Source: Solen grandis
Taxonomy: Eukaryota > Mollusca > Bivalvia > Adapedonta > Solenidae
Assembly: GCA_021229015.1 (NCBI GenBank)
Contig: CM037782.1
Coordinates: 63,426,108 to 63,490,107, forward strand
Reading direction: 5' to 3'
DNA: 64,000 nt
The notes beneath the pieces are model-generated. The model saw nothing but the letters and a program-made list of their open reading frames with translations. It was not told the DNA's origin and did no database searches. The position numbers and the translations under genes were made by a program. Below, in pieces: positions 24,480 through 37,416 of the stretch; within the stretch, counting starts at the first letter, position 1; each line of letters starts with the position of its first letter.

Positions 24480-25475
24480 TAATTTAAACAGCCACCTTTC
24501 GTGATAAACAGCTGAAAAACGTAATTATTGTTCGAGATAAACAGCTGAAACAAGATTTTCTTTGGAGATAAACAGCTTATAAGAAGAACTACCTTTTGAG
24601 ATAAACAGATAATAAAGATGAATACCTTTCGAGATGAACAGCTAATAAACAGGATAACCTTTAGATATAAACAACTAGTAAACGGCATTACCTTTCGAGA
24701 TTAACAGCTGAAAACACAGCATTACCTTTCGAGACAATCAGCATTACCTTTCGAGTCAATCATGTAACAAACGGATTGCTTTTCCAGATTCCTTTCGAGA
24801 TAAAGAGCAATTAAGCAGAATTACCTTTCGAGATAAACTGCTGATAACGATAAATACCTTTTGAGATACACAGCTAATAAGCAGAATTACCTTTCGAGAT
24901 AAACAGCTGGCAAACGGTATTGCCTTTCGAGATAAACAGCTAATAAACAGATCACCTTTCGAGATAAACAGCTGGTAAACGGTATTATCTTTCGAGATAA
25001 ACAGCAAAAAGCAGGATTACTTTCGAGATAAACAGCTAAAAAGACTTCCTTCCGAGATAAACAGCTAAAAAACAGATTATCTTTCGAGATAAACAGCTAA
25101 AAACGGATTCTTTTTCGTGATAAACAGCTGGTAAACGGTATAACCTTTCGAGATAAACAACTCTTAAACAGTATTCTTTTTCGAGATAAACAGCTAAAAA
25201 AAGGGGGTACCTTTCGAGATAAGTAGTTTAAAGAACAGGATTACCTTTCGAGATAAACAGCTAAAAGAACAGGATTACCTTTCGAGATAAACAGTTAAAA
25301 AAAGGATTACCTTTCGAGATAAACAGCTAAAAAAGGTTACCTTTCGAGATAACAGTAAAAAAGGTTCCTTTCGAGAAAACAACTTTTGGATAAACAGTAA
25401 AAAGGATTACCTTTCAATAGGATTACCTTTCGAGAAAAATAGCTAATAAACAAGGTCTCCTTTCGAGACAATCAG
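24480..25475. repeat. Minisatellite array 2 in ferroportin intron
   Basis: More than 20 units of about 35-50 bp, each carrying CCTTTCGAGATAAACAGCT followed by a variable A-rich spacer. Shares the word GATAAACAGCTGAT with array 1, so the two probably have a common origin. A fragment recurs at 25627-25682. Confidence 0.9.
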
Positions 25476-25904
25476 ACTATCTATCTGTCTATCTTCATTT
25501 AATGTCAAACCGCTTTTTTGAACCTAGCTACAAGAGTGTTAGCAGAGGTTGTGTGAGAATGAAACAGAATAACAGAACAAAAGAAATTTAATAATTAAAG
25601 AGTGCAAACATATGTAAGGTAAAAGTAAGAGATAAACAGCTGATAAAGGTTATTACCTTTCAGGATAAACAGTTGATAAACATACAGAATGCATGTTAGA
25701 AAAATGATAAACAAAGTGAATGTTTCATAGATGAGAAGTAATATATCATTATGTACACTGTCATCATATACATAAACGAAATGATCTCTATGCTAAAATC
25801 TATACACTAAAAGAACATTTTATCATCTAATATTCTTGTTTATTGCAATAGATATTGAACTCTGTTTCAATAATAAAACATACAGTAAAGTAAAGAACAC
25901 TTGC

Positions 25905-26108
25905 CTCTCACTTTCTGTCGTCTTAACTGCGGGACCTCAGTATATATCTTCCATAACAGGTAGTACTCGACAAAGATGGTCATGAAGTTCCAGCCGGCGA
26001 TTGCGAGGGCCCCAGTGGAGTGGGAGAAGAGGCTGAGGATTTGACCCGTCACTATAGGGGCCACAACCATTGTCAGCAGACTGATCCGCCGCATGGTGGC
26101 GCTCAGAT
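25905..26108 (-). CDS. SLC40A1: Ferroportin-like iron exporter, exon before the gap
   Basis: Begins after an AG acceptor (26110-26109) with DLSATMRRISLL and continues through hydrophobic helices to the WNFMTIFVEYYLLWKIY word, matching the middle transmembrane region of ferroportin. Two donors are possible: GTGAGA after 25912, or a GC donor (AGAG/GCAAGT) after 25905. Only the GC donor keeps phase with the acceptor chosen for the next exon. Earlier exons are not in this window: the contig ends about 90 bp upstream. Confidence 0.87.
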
Positions 26109-26200
26109 CTGTAATATCAAGGTGACGGTGATGTATACGTGAAAGAGGTGGTAAGATATATATGGATCAGACCAGGTGACTGAGCTCTGTAATTGGACGT

Positions 26201-26300
26201 NNNNNNNNNNNNNNNNNNNNNNNNNNNNNNNNNNNNNNNNNNNNNNNNNNNNNNNNNNNNNNNNNNNNNNNNNNNNNNNNNNNNNNNNNNNNNNNNNNNN
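26201..26300. other. Scaffold gap (100 N)
   Basis: Exactly 100 N, the usual placeholder for a gap of unknown size. DNA on the two sides is unrelated: ferroportin intron on the left, 450-bp satellite on the right. Confidence 0.98.
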
Positions 26301-29300
26301 TTTTCACAATGGTACATCTTGAAACTAAGGTTGCATATCCGTCAGCTAACCGAAATTCCGAAAAACCGAATTTTGTGGCTGAAATAAATTCGAACATAGG
26401 ACCGAAAATTCATTTTAGGTTAAAGAACTTCAGGTGAGAAGAAAGTTGAAAATTACACAGTTTTCAGTTTGGCAGATTTCTACAATATTTTGATCTGACG
26501 TCAATGACGTCATGTGACTCTAACATACTTCTAATTTTATTTTATGGGGAATGATTTCGACATGATGCCAGTTGTTTAATAATGAAAATTTTAATTTTTT
26601 AATAAGTTGCGCTTTTGAACAAAAGCTCTTCAGCACCCTATTCGTCATATGACGTCAGAGAAAAAAATGGAAAAGGGGTTCCCGCTCTACACCCCCTTTT
26701 TTTGGTCGGATTTTCTTCAATTTTCACAGTGGAATCTTTAAAATAAGTTGTGCACCCGGGTCTCTTTTTCAAAACCAAAAAACCCAAAAGGTTTAAAGCG
26801 TTTCCCAAAGTTTTTTGAAAGGCGAAAATTTTTTAAAAATTTTAAAAACCCCCTTTCCCCTTTTTTGAGATAAAAAAATGATATTTGGTGTTTATAGGTC
26901 CTAAGTTCTTAAAAATTTTGAAAAAAAACGTCTAGAGTTTTTTCGCATTAAATGATAATGTATTTTAATTTAACAAATTTTTTTATATGTTAAAATTGTC
27001 AAAGGGTATAAAATTTAAGGGACCCAAAATTAGCGGGATTTCGATTTAAATGTTTTTTGAACCCTTTTTTATGTCATATAACTCACTTTAAAATTAAACA
27101 AATTTGTAAAAAGGTCCAACCTTTTTTTAAAGGGGGCCCATTTTAAAAAAATTTTTCAAAAAATGTTTTAAAAATTCTTTCCCCTTAAAATTGGATACCG
27201 GTGCCCCTTTTTTTTAAAATTCGAAAATCCAACATCTAGGGGGGTCCAAGTTTTTTAAACCAAGGACGTAAATTTTTTTTAAGCTTATAAAAATTTTCCT
27301 ATTTGGTTTTGAAAGTTAAATTTTTAAGTTAGTAGGTTTTGGGGGTTTTAAAACTTTTTGGAAAAAAAAGTCAATGACGTCCGTGACGCCCCTTTTTTAT
27401 TATTTTTTTTTTCTTTTTCCCCCAACTAAACGCTTATTTTAAATTTGCAAAATTTTCCAAAAGGGGGGGTAAAATTTTTAAAAGGGGTTTTTTGGGGCCC
27501 GTGGGGAAATTTTTTTTTTAATGATTGGGGCCCCCTATGGGGTTACATACGTCAAGAAAAAAAAGTGAAAAAGGGGGTTCGGCTCTAACCGCCATTTATG
27601 TCAGATTTTTTAAAAATTTTTTTTCAGATTTTTCATTTTTTAAAAAGGTGAATTTTGGGGAAAAAATTAATTCCAAAAACCAAGTATTGTGGGGGGAAAT
27701 AAGTTTCAAACATAACCAAATTTTTTTTTTAAGGGGTTAAAGAATTCGGGATGAATAAAAATTTTTAAACCCTTTAAACAGTTTTCAGTTCTGCATAATT
27801 TAAAAATTTTTATGTCGAGACTATATGAGTCAAAGCATCACACAAATTATTTCTTTTTTTTGCTTATTTTTGCGGAAAATAAAATCTTTTTTCACATGAA
27901 CATGAAAAAATTTTCCCGGGGGTCATTTAAAAAAAACTTCTATTTTCCTCTTTTCTTTTCCGGTTGCAGAAAGGCCCCCTCCCTTTTAAAACGAATACAT
28001 TAGTTTGTTCTTTCTGCCCTTTCGGCAGAAATCCATTGGGTTTTTTAGTTTATTCTTCTTCCCCTTTTATTATTAGGCTTTTTGCCTACAGAGAAAATCC
28101 CCATTTGGTTTTGGGGCTGTTTTTTTTTAAAATTTTCTTCTTCTTCTTATTCTTTTTTTCTTTCCCTTATATTTGTGTTAATTTTTTAAGGGTTTGCCTA
28201 CTCAAACAATTAAAATTTATGGCTTAATTTCAAACCTGGTTTGTCAATGAATTTTATTTTACGCGTAAATTCGTCCCCAAGTGGGTTTTGGGAAAAAATT
28301 TGTCCGTCCGCCTTATTTATGGACCGATTTCATCAAAATTTTTTCAAAAATGTGTGTTAGGCCTGTTGTGCTCCCCGGGTCCCCCTTTTTCAAAATTCGA
28401 AAAAATTGGTTTTAGCGAAAACCCCAAATCGAAAAAAAGGCGTAAATTTTTAAAAGCTTTTTAAAACTGTCCCTTTTTTGGATGAAAAATTTATATTTAT
28501 CATTATTGGGCCTAGTTTTTAAAAAAAATTTTGTGAAATAAAAGTCTATAGTCACGTGACGTCTTATTGTTTTTTTTTAATTTAAAAGGGGGTTTCTATA
28601 TGTTAAATTGTCGAAAGGAAGAAAATTTAAGACATTTTCAAATGCTGAAATTTTGAGTTCTATTTTTAATGCCTATGAAAGTAAAATAGTCAACTAAAAA
28701 ATTCAACAAAAGTTTGGGAAAGCTTACAGCCTTTTTTATGAACCATTTTTTTCAAATTTACAGAAAGGGGGATATTAATTTTAGTTGTGTCCCGGGTCCG
28801 TTTTTCAAAATTTTTAAAAGTCCCCCGGTTCAAAAACGAATTCAAGATTCAACCCAAAAGGCGTAAATTTTTAAAATGCTTAAAAAAACGGTCCCCCTTT
28901 GAGATAGAAAAGTATATTTGGGGGAGTATAAAAGGGGTTGGGAGTCTTAAAAATTTTTGAAAAAAAAGTAATGACGTCACGTGAAAGTCCCTTTATTTAT
29001 AATGTATTTCCCAAAAATTCAAGGTATTTTATTTGAAATTGGGCCCAAAAAGGGGGAAAGAAATTTAATGAACATATTTTGAAAACCGGTTTTTTTTCAA
29101 ATTATTTTCAAGCCCCTGCTATTGCGTTTTCATTTTAAAATTTTTACGAAAGATTGTTTCAAGGGCCCCGGGCCTTATTTATGGGGCCCCTTTTTTTTTT
29201 AAATTTTCACGAATGTTAATTCGTTTTTGTGTATACCGGGTCCCTTTTTTTTAAAAATTCAAAAGCCAAAAATAAAAGGGCGGGTCCAAGATTCGAACCA

Positions 29301-29590
29301 AGGACGTCAATTTTTAAAGTTTAAAAAAAAACTGCCCCCTTTGAGTAGAAAAAATTAAATTTTGTCAGTTAGTAAAAAGGTTTTCCCGGGGGTTTTTTAA
29401 AAATTATTTGAAAAAACGCCCCTTGCGTCACTGACTTTTATTTTTTTTATTAATTTTTTCCCCTTTTCCCAAAAAAAGCTTTTTTAAAAGTTGCAATGTC
29501 CAGGACGATAAATTTTTTTGGGTTATTTTTAGGGAAAAATTTTGAAAATTTTTGTTATCGCAACCGGGGTACGAGTCACAGCTAAAAATA
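26301..29590. repeat. 450-bp repeat array, corrupted copy
   Basis: Clearly the same family as 29600-41767, but with inflated and collapsed homopolymers (runs such as GGGGCCCC and TTTTTTT) and broken TGACGTCA words. A damaged element boundary is recognisable at about 27965-28050 (GCAGAAAGGCCCC, then CTTTCTGCCCTTTCGGCAGA). This looks like low-quality consensus at a contig end rather than natural divergence. Confidence 0.7.
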
Positions 29591-30164
29591 GTGAAAAAAG
29601 ATGTTCGCGCTCTACAGCCGTCATTTATGGTCGGATTTCTTCAAATTTTTCACAGATAGTACATCTTGAAACTAAGGTGTGCAATCCTGTCAGCTAACCG
29701 AAATTCCGAAAGACCGAAGTTCTGTGGCTGAAATAAGATTCGAACATAGGACCGAAAATTCATTTTAGTATTAAAGAGCTTCAGGATGAAATAGAAAGTT
29801 GAAACTTACACAGTTTTGCAGTTCTGCAGAATTTCTATATATATTTTGAGTCGTGACGTCAAATGACGTTATGTGACGTCATAAGCATACTTTTTAATTT
29901 TTATTTTAGGGCAATGATTTCGACATGATGCCATTGTTCAGAATAATGAATATTTCAGAGTTTATGAGAGTAATGTATGCGCTTTTTAACAAAAGAATAT
30001 TCAGCACTTTCTGACGTCATGTGACGTCAAAGCTAAAAGAAGTCCATACGAAAAAAAGTAAAGGGTAGAGAATTTAATATATATTCTTTCTAACGGTATT
30101 AATCTTAATATTTTTCAATTTTAGCAGAAAGTCCTATCATTCGTATCAAACGAATGAAATCTAG
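29591..30164 (+). mobile_element. Helentron/HINE-like element, 3' part
   Basis: Ends with GCAGAAAGTCCTAT, the hairpin CATTCGTATCAAACGAATG (30138-30156), a 4-nt spacer and CTAG (30161-30164) followed by T. The body is the 450-bp repeat unit. Confidence 0.6.
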
Positions 30165-33070
30165 TTATTATTATTCTTTTTTTCTTCCTAACTAAACGCT
30201 TATTTTTCTATGTTGCAATACTCCTAGGACGATGAAATTTTTATGAATAATTAGTAAAGTAAGGAAATTTTGATTTCTATGATTTACAAATTCCTATGAC
30301 GTCATATGAAGTCACAGTTGAAATATGCTACAAAAGTTTGTACGCGGTCTACAGCCATTGTTTGTGAACCGATTTTCATCAATTTTTCACAGATTTCTAT
30401 ATTAAGTTCTAGTTGTGCATCCCGGTGTCCGTTTTTCAAAATTCGAAAAGTCCATGGTTCTATAGCGAATCCAAGATTCGAACCAAGGTCGTAAATTTTT
30501 AAATGCTTATAAAATCTGTCCTATTTAAGATAGAAAGTTGATATTTAGTCAGTATATAGGTCTTTAGAAGTTTATAAATATTTTGTGAAAAAAATGTCAT
30601 ATGACGTCCCGTGACGTCATTATATGTTAATGTATTTCTAATATTAACAAGAATATTTCTAATATGTTGAAATTATCGAAGGGCAATGAAAATTTAATGA
30701 CACATGCTTCCATCGCTGAAATTTTGATTTCTGTGATTTTCATATGCCTATGACGTCATATAGACGTCACATTTGAAATATGCAACAAAAGTTTGTACAC
30801 TGTCCAGAGCCATTATTAATGGACCGATTTTCATGAAATTTTCACAGAATGTGTATATTAAGTTCTAGTTGTGCATCCCAGTGTCCGTTTTTCAAAATTC
30901 GAAAAGCCCAAGGTTCTATAGCGATTCCAAGATTCGAACCAAGGTCGTAAATTTTTAAATGCTTATAAAATCGGTCCTATTTGAGATAGAATGTTGAAAT
31001 TTTGTCAGTTAGTAGGTCTCTGGGTGTCTTAACAATTATGTGAAAAATAAACGCATATGACGTCACGTGACGTCATTTTTTTTATTATTATTATTCTTTT
31101 CTTCTTCCTGACTAAACGCTTATTTTTATATGTTGCAATAGTCTTAGGACGATGAAATTTTTATGGGTTATTAGTCACGTGATGAAATTTTGATTTCAAT
31201 GATTGTCAGCACCCTATGACGTCACATGACGTCACAGCTAAAAATAGAGAAAAAACTGGTGTTACGCGCTCTACAGCCGACAAATATGGTCGGATTTTCA
31301 ATCAAATTTACACAGATGGTACATTTTGAAACAAAGGTGTGCATATCCTGTCGGCTAACCGAAATTACGAAAGACCGAAGTTCTGTGCTGAAATAAGATT
31401 CGAACATAGGACCGAAAGTTTCATTTTAGGATTTAAAGAGCTTCAGGATGAGAAAGAAAGTTGAAACTAACACAGTTGCAGTTCTGCAGAATTTCTACAT
31501 ATAATTTGAGTCGTGACGTCATATGACGTCATGTGACGTGATAAGCATACTTCTTAATTTTTATTTTAGGGCAATGATTTGGAAATGATGAAAGTTGTTC
31601 AGAATAATGAACATTTAAGAATATGACAGTAAAGTATGCTCTTTTGAACAAAAAGCATCTTCAGCACCCTATGACGTCACATGGACGTCAGAGCTAAAAA
31701 TAGTGAAAAATGGTGTTCACGCTCTACAGCCGCCATTTATGGTCGGATTTTCTTCAAATTTTCACAGACGGTACATCTCGAAACTAAGGTGTGCATATCC
31801 TGTCAGCTAACCGAAATTCCGAAAGACCGAAGTTCTGTCGCTTAAATAAGATTCGAACATAGGACCGAAAATTTCATTTTAGGATTAAAGAGCTTCAGGA
31901 TGAGATAGAAAGTTGAAACTTACACAGTTTGCAGTTCTGCAGAATTTCTTAATATGTTTTGAGTCGTGACGTTCAAATGTCGTCATGTGACGTCATAAGC
32001 ATACTTCTTAATTTTTGTTTTAGGGCAAATGATTTTCGACATGATGCCAGTTGTTTCAGAATAATGAACATTTCAGAGTTATGACAGTAAAGTATGCGCT
32101 TTTGAACAAAAGCCATCTTCAGCACCCTATGACGTCATGTGACGTCACAGCTAAAAATAGTGAAAAATGGTTTTCGCGCTCTACAGCCGCCATTTATGGG
32201 TCGGATTTTCTTCAAATTTTCACAGATGGTACACCTTGAAACTAAGGTGTGCATATCCTGCCAGCTAACCTTAATTCCGAAAAACCGAAGTTCTGTGGCT
32301 GAAGTAAGATTCGAACATAGGACCAAAAATTTCATTTTAGGATTGAAGAGCTTCAGGATGAGATAGGAAGTTGAAACTTACACAGTTTGCAGTTCTGCAG
32401 CATTTCTACAAATATTTTGAATCGTGACGTCATAGGACGTCATAAACATACCACTTAATTTTAATGTGGGGCAATGATTTCGACATGATGCCAGTTGTTC
32501 AGAATAATGAAAATTTCAGAGTTATTGCAGTAAAGTATGCGCTTTTGAAAAACAGCATTTTCAGCACCCATGACGTCACGTGACGTCAGAGCTAAAAATA
32601 GTGAAAAATGGTGTTCGCGCTCTACAGCCGCCATTTATGATCAGATTTTCTTCAAATTTTTACAGATGGTACATCTTGAAACTAAGGTGTGAATATTTTG
32701 TCAGCTAACCTTAAATCCGAAAAACCGAAGTATTGTTGCTGAAGTAAGATTCGAACATAGGACCAAAAATTTTAGGGTTAAAGAACTTCGGGATGAGATA
32801 GAAAGTTGAAAATTACACAGTTTGCAGTTCTGCATAATTTCTTAATATATTTTATGTCGAGACGTCATATGACGTCATAAGCATACTACTTCTACTATTA
32901 TTCCTAATATTATTTTTATTCGCTTATTTTTTCACGGAATATATTTGTTCAGCATGAACATGAAATACTACCAGAGGTGAGTCATTACATGAAAACTTCT
33001 ATCTCCTGCTTTTTGCATTAACACAGGTTGCAGAAAGTCCTATCATTCGTTTAGAACGAATGACATCTAG
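30165..33070 (+). mobile_element. Helentron/HINE-like element
   Basis: Starts in a TTATTATTATT tract, then CTTCCTAACTAAACGCTTAT. It contains about six 450-bp units of sub-families C and A and closes with the hairpin CATTCGTTTAGAACGAATG (33044-33062) and CTAG (33067-33070). A second TTA tract with a fresh unit start lies near 31077-31115, so it may be two nested or unequally recombined elements. Confidence 0.6.
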
Positions 33071-33072
33071 TT

Positions 33073-36000
33073 AGGGCTTTCTGCTTTTCGCAGAAAGACC
33101 TATTGGGTTTGTTCTGTCTTTTATTATTATTATTCCTTTTTCCAACCTTTTCATGTTGTTATTTCATTAAGTTGCTGAAGGTCTAGGACAAAGAAATTCT
33201 ATCAACAGACACCTGAAGCAATGGCATTTTGGAATATATTATCTTTATCTTCACATGACGTCACATGACGTCAGAACTTAAAATAGCTACCAAAGTTTGT
33301 ACGCGCTGTACAGTCGTCATTTATGGACGGATTGTCATGGAATTTTCACAGGAGTTATATATTACGACCTCATTGTGCAGGATTATATAGGTTTGCCAAG
33401 ATTCGAAAGAACTAAGGTTCTATGGCGAATCAAAGATTCGAACCAAGGACGTCAAATTTCAAATCCATATAAAATCGATTCTAGATGAGATAGAAAGTTG
33501 ATATTTGGCGAGAATATATGTCTCTGTGTTTCCTTTGCATTTTGTAAAGATGAACATTTTACTCATGTTGCAAAGGTTCATAGACATTGAAAATTTAATG
33601 TCCTATGTAGATAATCATGAACATTTAGATTCAATGTTTAAAATTTTCATATGACGTCACATGACGTCAGAACTAAAAATAGCTACCAAAGATTGTACGC
33701 GCTGTACAGCCGTCATTTATGGACGGATTGGCATGGAATTTTCACAGAAGTTATATATTACACCTCATTGTGCAGGATTATGGTTTGCCAAGATTCGAAA
33801 GAACTAAGGTTCTATGGCGATTCCAAGATTCGAACAAGGACGTCAAATTTCAAATCCATATAAAAAAAACTTTCTAGATGAGATAGAAAGTTGATATTTG
33901 GCGAGCTTATACGTCTCTGTGTTTCATTTGCATTTTGTAAAGATGAACGTCATATGACGTCATTTGACGTCATCAAGTTGTATAGAATTTCCGATTTCTT
34001 GATGTCAATTTACTCATGTTGCAAGGGTTCATAAACAATGGAAGATGAAAGTCCTTTGTAGGTGGTCATGTTCATTTTGATCCAATGTTTAATATTTTCA
34101 TATGACGTCAAATGACGTCAGAACTAAAAATAGCTACCAAAGTTTGTACGCGCTGTACAGCCGTCATTTATGGACGGATTGGCATGGATTTTTCACAGAA
34201 GTTATATATTACGATCTCATTCTGCAGGATTATATAGGTTTGCCAAGATTCGAAAAAGCAAAGGTTCTATGGCGAATCCAAGATTCGAACCAAGGACGTC
34301 AAATTTCAAAAACGTATAAAATCGTTTCTAGATGAGATAGAAAGTTGATATTTGGCGAGATTATATATCTCTGTGTTTCCTTTGCATTTTGTAAAGAGGA
34401 ACGTCATATGACGTCATCAAGTTGTATAGAATTTCCGATTTCTTGATGTCAATTTTCCTCATATTGCAAAGCTTCATAGACAATGCAAATTAAATATCCT
34501 TTGTACATAATCAGGAACATTTAGATTCAATGTTTAAAATTTTCATATGACGTCACATGACGTCAGAACTATAAATAACTACCAAAGTTTGTCCGCTGTG
34601 TACAGCCGTCGTTTATTGATAGATTGGCATGGAATCTTCACAGAAGTTATATATTACGACCTCATTGTGCAGGATTATATAGGTTTGCCAAGATTCGAAA
34701 GAACTAAGGTTCTTTGGCGAATCCAAGATTCGAACCAAGGACGTGAAATTTTAAATACGTATACAATCGTTTCTAGATGAGATAGAAATTTGATATTTAG
34801 CGAGCTTATACGTCTCTGTGTTTCCTTTGCATTTTGTAAAGATGAACGTCATATGACGTCATATGACGTCATCAAGTTGTATAGAATTTCCGATTTCTTG
34901 ATGTCAATTTTCCTCATGTTGCAAAGCTTCATAGACAATGCAAATTAAATATCCTTTGTACATAATCAGGAACATTTAGATTCAATGTTTAAAATTTTCA
35001 TATGACGTCAGAACTATAAATAACTACCAAAGTTTGTCCGCTCTATACAGCCGTCGTTTATTGATAGATTGGCATGGAATCTTCACAGAAGTTATATATT
35101 ACGACCTCATTGTGCAAGATTATATAGGTTTGCCAAGATTCGAAAGAACTAAGGTTCTTTGGCGAATCCAAGATTCGAACCAAGGACGTCAAATTTTAAA
35201 TACGTATAAAATCGTTTCTAGATGAGATAGAAATTTGATATTTGGCGAGAATATTATTTAGCGAGCTTATACGTCTCTGTGTTTCCTTTGCATTTTGTAA
35301 AGATGAACGTCATTATTATTATTATTATTATTCTTTTCTTCCTCAAGGATTTTCATATGTTGCTATCGTCCTAGGAGAATGAAATTTCGATGGCATATTA
35401 TTCATATGCGTAATTAAAAAATTCTATAATTTTCAAATGCCTATGACGTCATTATGACGTCACACTTGGCAATTGCTACAAAAGTTTGTACGCGGTCCAG
35501 AGCGATAATTAATAAACCGATTTTTATCAAATTTTCACAGAATGTGTATATTAAGTTTTAGTTGTGCATCTCGGTGTCCGTTTTTCAAAATTCGAAAAGC
35601 ACAAGGTTCTATGGCGAATGCAAGATTCAAACCAAGGACGTCAAATTGATAAATGCTCATAAAATCGTCCCTAAATGAGACAGAAGGTTGATATTTTGTC
35701 AGTATATAGATCTCCGATAGATTTAAATATTCTGTGAAAATGGACGTCTTGTGACGTCATATGACGTCATCAAATTTCTAATATTTAAACACATATTTAT
35801 ATATGTTAATATGGTCCAAGGACAATGAAATTTTGGTGTCATATTCTCAAAGAGATGTTATTTTGATTTCTATGATTTTCAGATCTCTATGACGTCATAT
35901 GACGTCATACTTGAAATAAGCTACAAAAGTTTGTACGCGGTCTACAGCCATTATTAATAAACCGATTTTCATCAAATTTTCACAGAATGTGTATATTAAG

Positions 36001-37408
36001 TTCTAGTTGTGCAACACGGTGTCCGTTTTTCGAAATTCGAAAAGTCCAAGGTTCTATAGCGATTCCAAGATTCGAACCAAGGTCGTAAATTTTCAAATTC
36101 TTATAAAATCGGTCCTATTTGAGATAGAAAGATGATATTGGGTCAGTATATAGGTCTCTGGGAGTCTTAAATATTTTGTGAAAATAAATGTCATATGACG
36201 TCACGTGACGTCGTTATATGATAATGAATTTCTAATATTAACAAGAGTATTTCTATATGTTGAAATTTTCGAAGGGCAATTAAAATTTAATGCCTCATGC
36301 TTACGATGCTGAAATTTCGATTTCAATAATTTTCAGAAGCCTATGACGTCATATGACGTCACATTTGAAATTGACTAAGAAAGTTTGTACACGGTCCAGA
36401 GCCATTATTAATGGGCCGATTTTCATCAAATGTTCACAGAATGTGTATATTAAGTTCTTATTGTGTATACCGGTGTCCGTTTTTCAAAATTCGAAAAGTC
36501 CAAGCATCTATTGCGGATCCAAGATTCGAACCAATGACGTCAATATTTAAATGCTTATGGGTTATTAGGCACGTGAGGAAATTTTGATTTCACCCCTACT
36601 GCATATATGTAGCCATATCTCAATAAATATCGATTTTTGTAAATATATGTATGAATAAGAATTATAGCTGAATAATTGACGTTTCCAAAGATATTTAGTT
36701 TATTAAAATTGGTTTACGCAATACAAAGTTATAAGCAAAAAAACTAAATGAAATGAAGCTAATTTTGCTGATAATATGCTGTTTTCTTGAGGTTTAACAG
36801 TCAATATCTCAGAAACGACTGAAGATAAGTTTATACATTATGCGTATAAAATGTAGCATGTTTTAAGAGCTTTCTAACGGTACCAAGTTTATTGAAAGAA
36901 CTTAGGTTCTTTGACGAATCCAAGATTCGAACCAAGGACGTCAAATTTTAAATACGTATAAAATCGTTTCTAGATGAGATAGAAATTTGATATTTGGCGA
37001 GCTTATACGTCTCTGTGTTTCCTTTGCATTTGTAAAGATGAACGTCATATGACGTCATCAAATTGTAGAGAATTTCCGATTCCTGAATGTCAATTTACTC
37101 ATGTTGCAAAGGTTCATAGACAATGAAAATTTAATGTCCTATGGAGGTAATCATGAACATTAAGATTTAATGAGTAAAATTTTCATATGACGTCACATGA
37201 CATCAAAACTTAAAAAAGCTACCAAAGTTCATCCGCGCTGCACAGCCGTCATTTATGGACGGATTGGCATGGAATTTTCACAGAAGTTATATATTACGAC
37301 TTCATTGTGCAGGATTATATAGGTTTGCCAAAATTCGAAAAACACCAGGTTTGTCATGGTTTGCAGTGCAGAAAGCCCTATCTTTTGTTCAAAACAAAAG
37401 AAGTCTAG
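33073..37408 (+). mobile_element. Helentron/HINE-like element, complete ends
   Basis: Opens with the 5' hairpin AGGGCTTTCTGC / GCAGAAAGACCT (33073-33101). The core has type B units spaced about 450 bp, then type C units, with an internal restart at a TTA tract near 35313. It closes with the hairpin CTTTTGTTCAAAACAAAAG (37382-37400) and CTAG (37405-37408) followed by T. Confidence 0.65.
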
Positions 37409-37416
37409 TTATTATT

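Noticed and set aside
24479..25475. CRISPR-like alternation of constant and variable segments
   Set aside because: The constant words are imperfect, unit length varies from about 35 to 50 bp, spacers are A-rich and related to each other, and this is an animal intron. It is a minisatellite.
26117..26397. Frames running through the first N gap
   Set aside because: They consist largely of unknown bases and join unrelated contigs.
27525..28227. Small frames in the T/G-rich region
   Set aside because: The region is a corrupted copy of the 450-bp repeat; the frames have no meaning.
33651..35225. Family of 62-77-residue frames starting at TGACGTCA, as possible genes
   Set aside because: They repeat with the satellite unit, have no codon bias or known domain, and are interrupted in many copies. 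Kept only as a low-interest finding.
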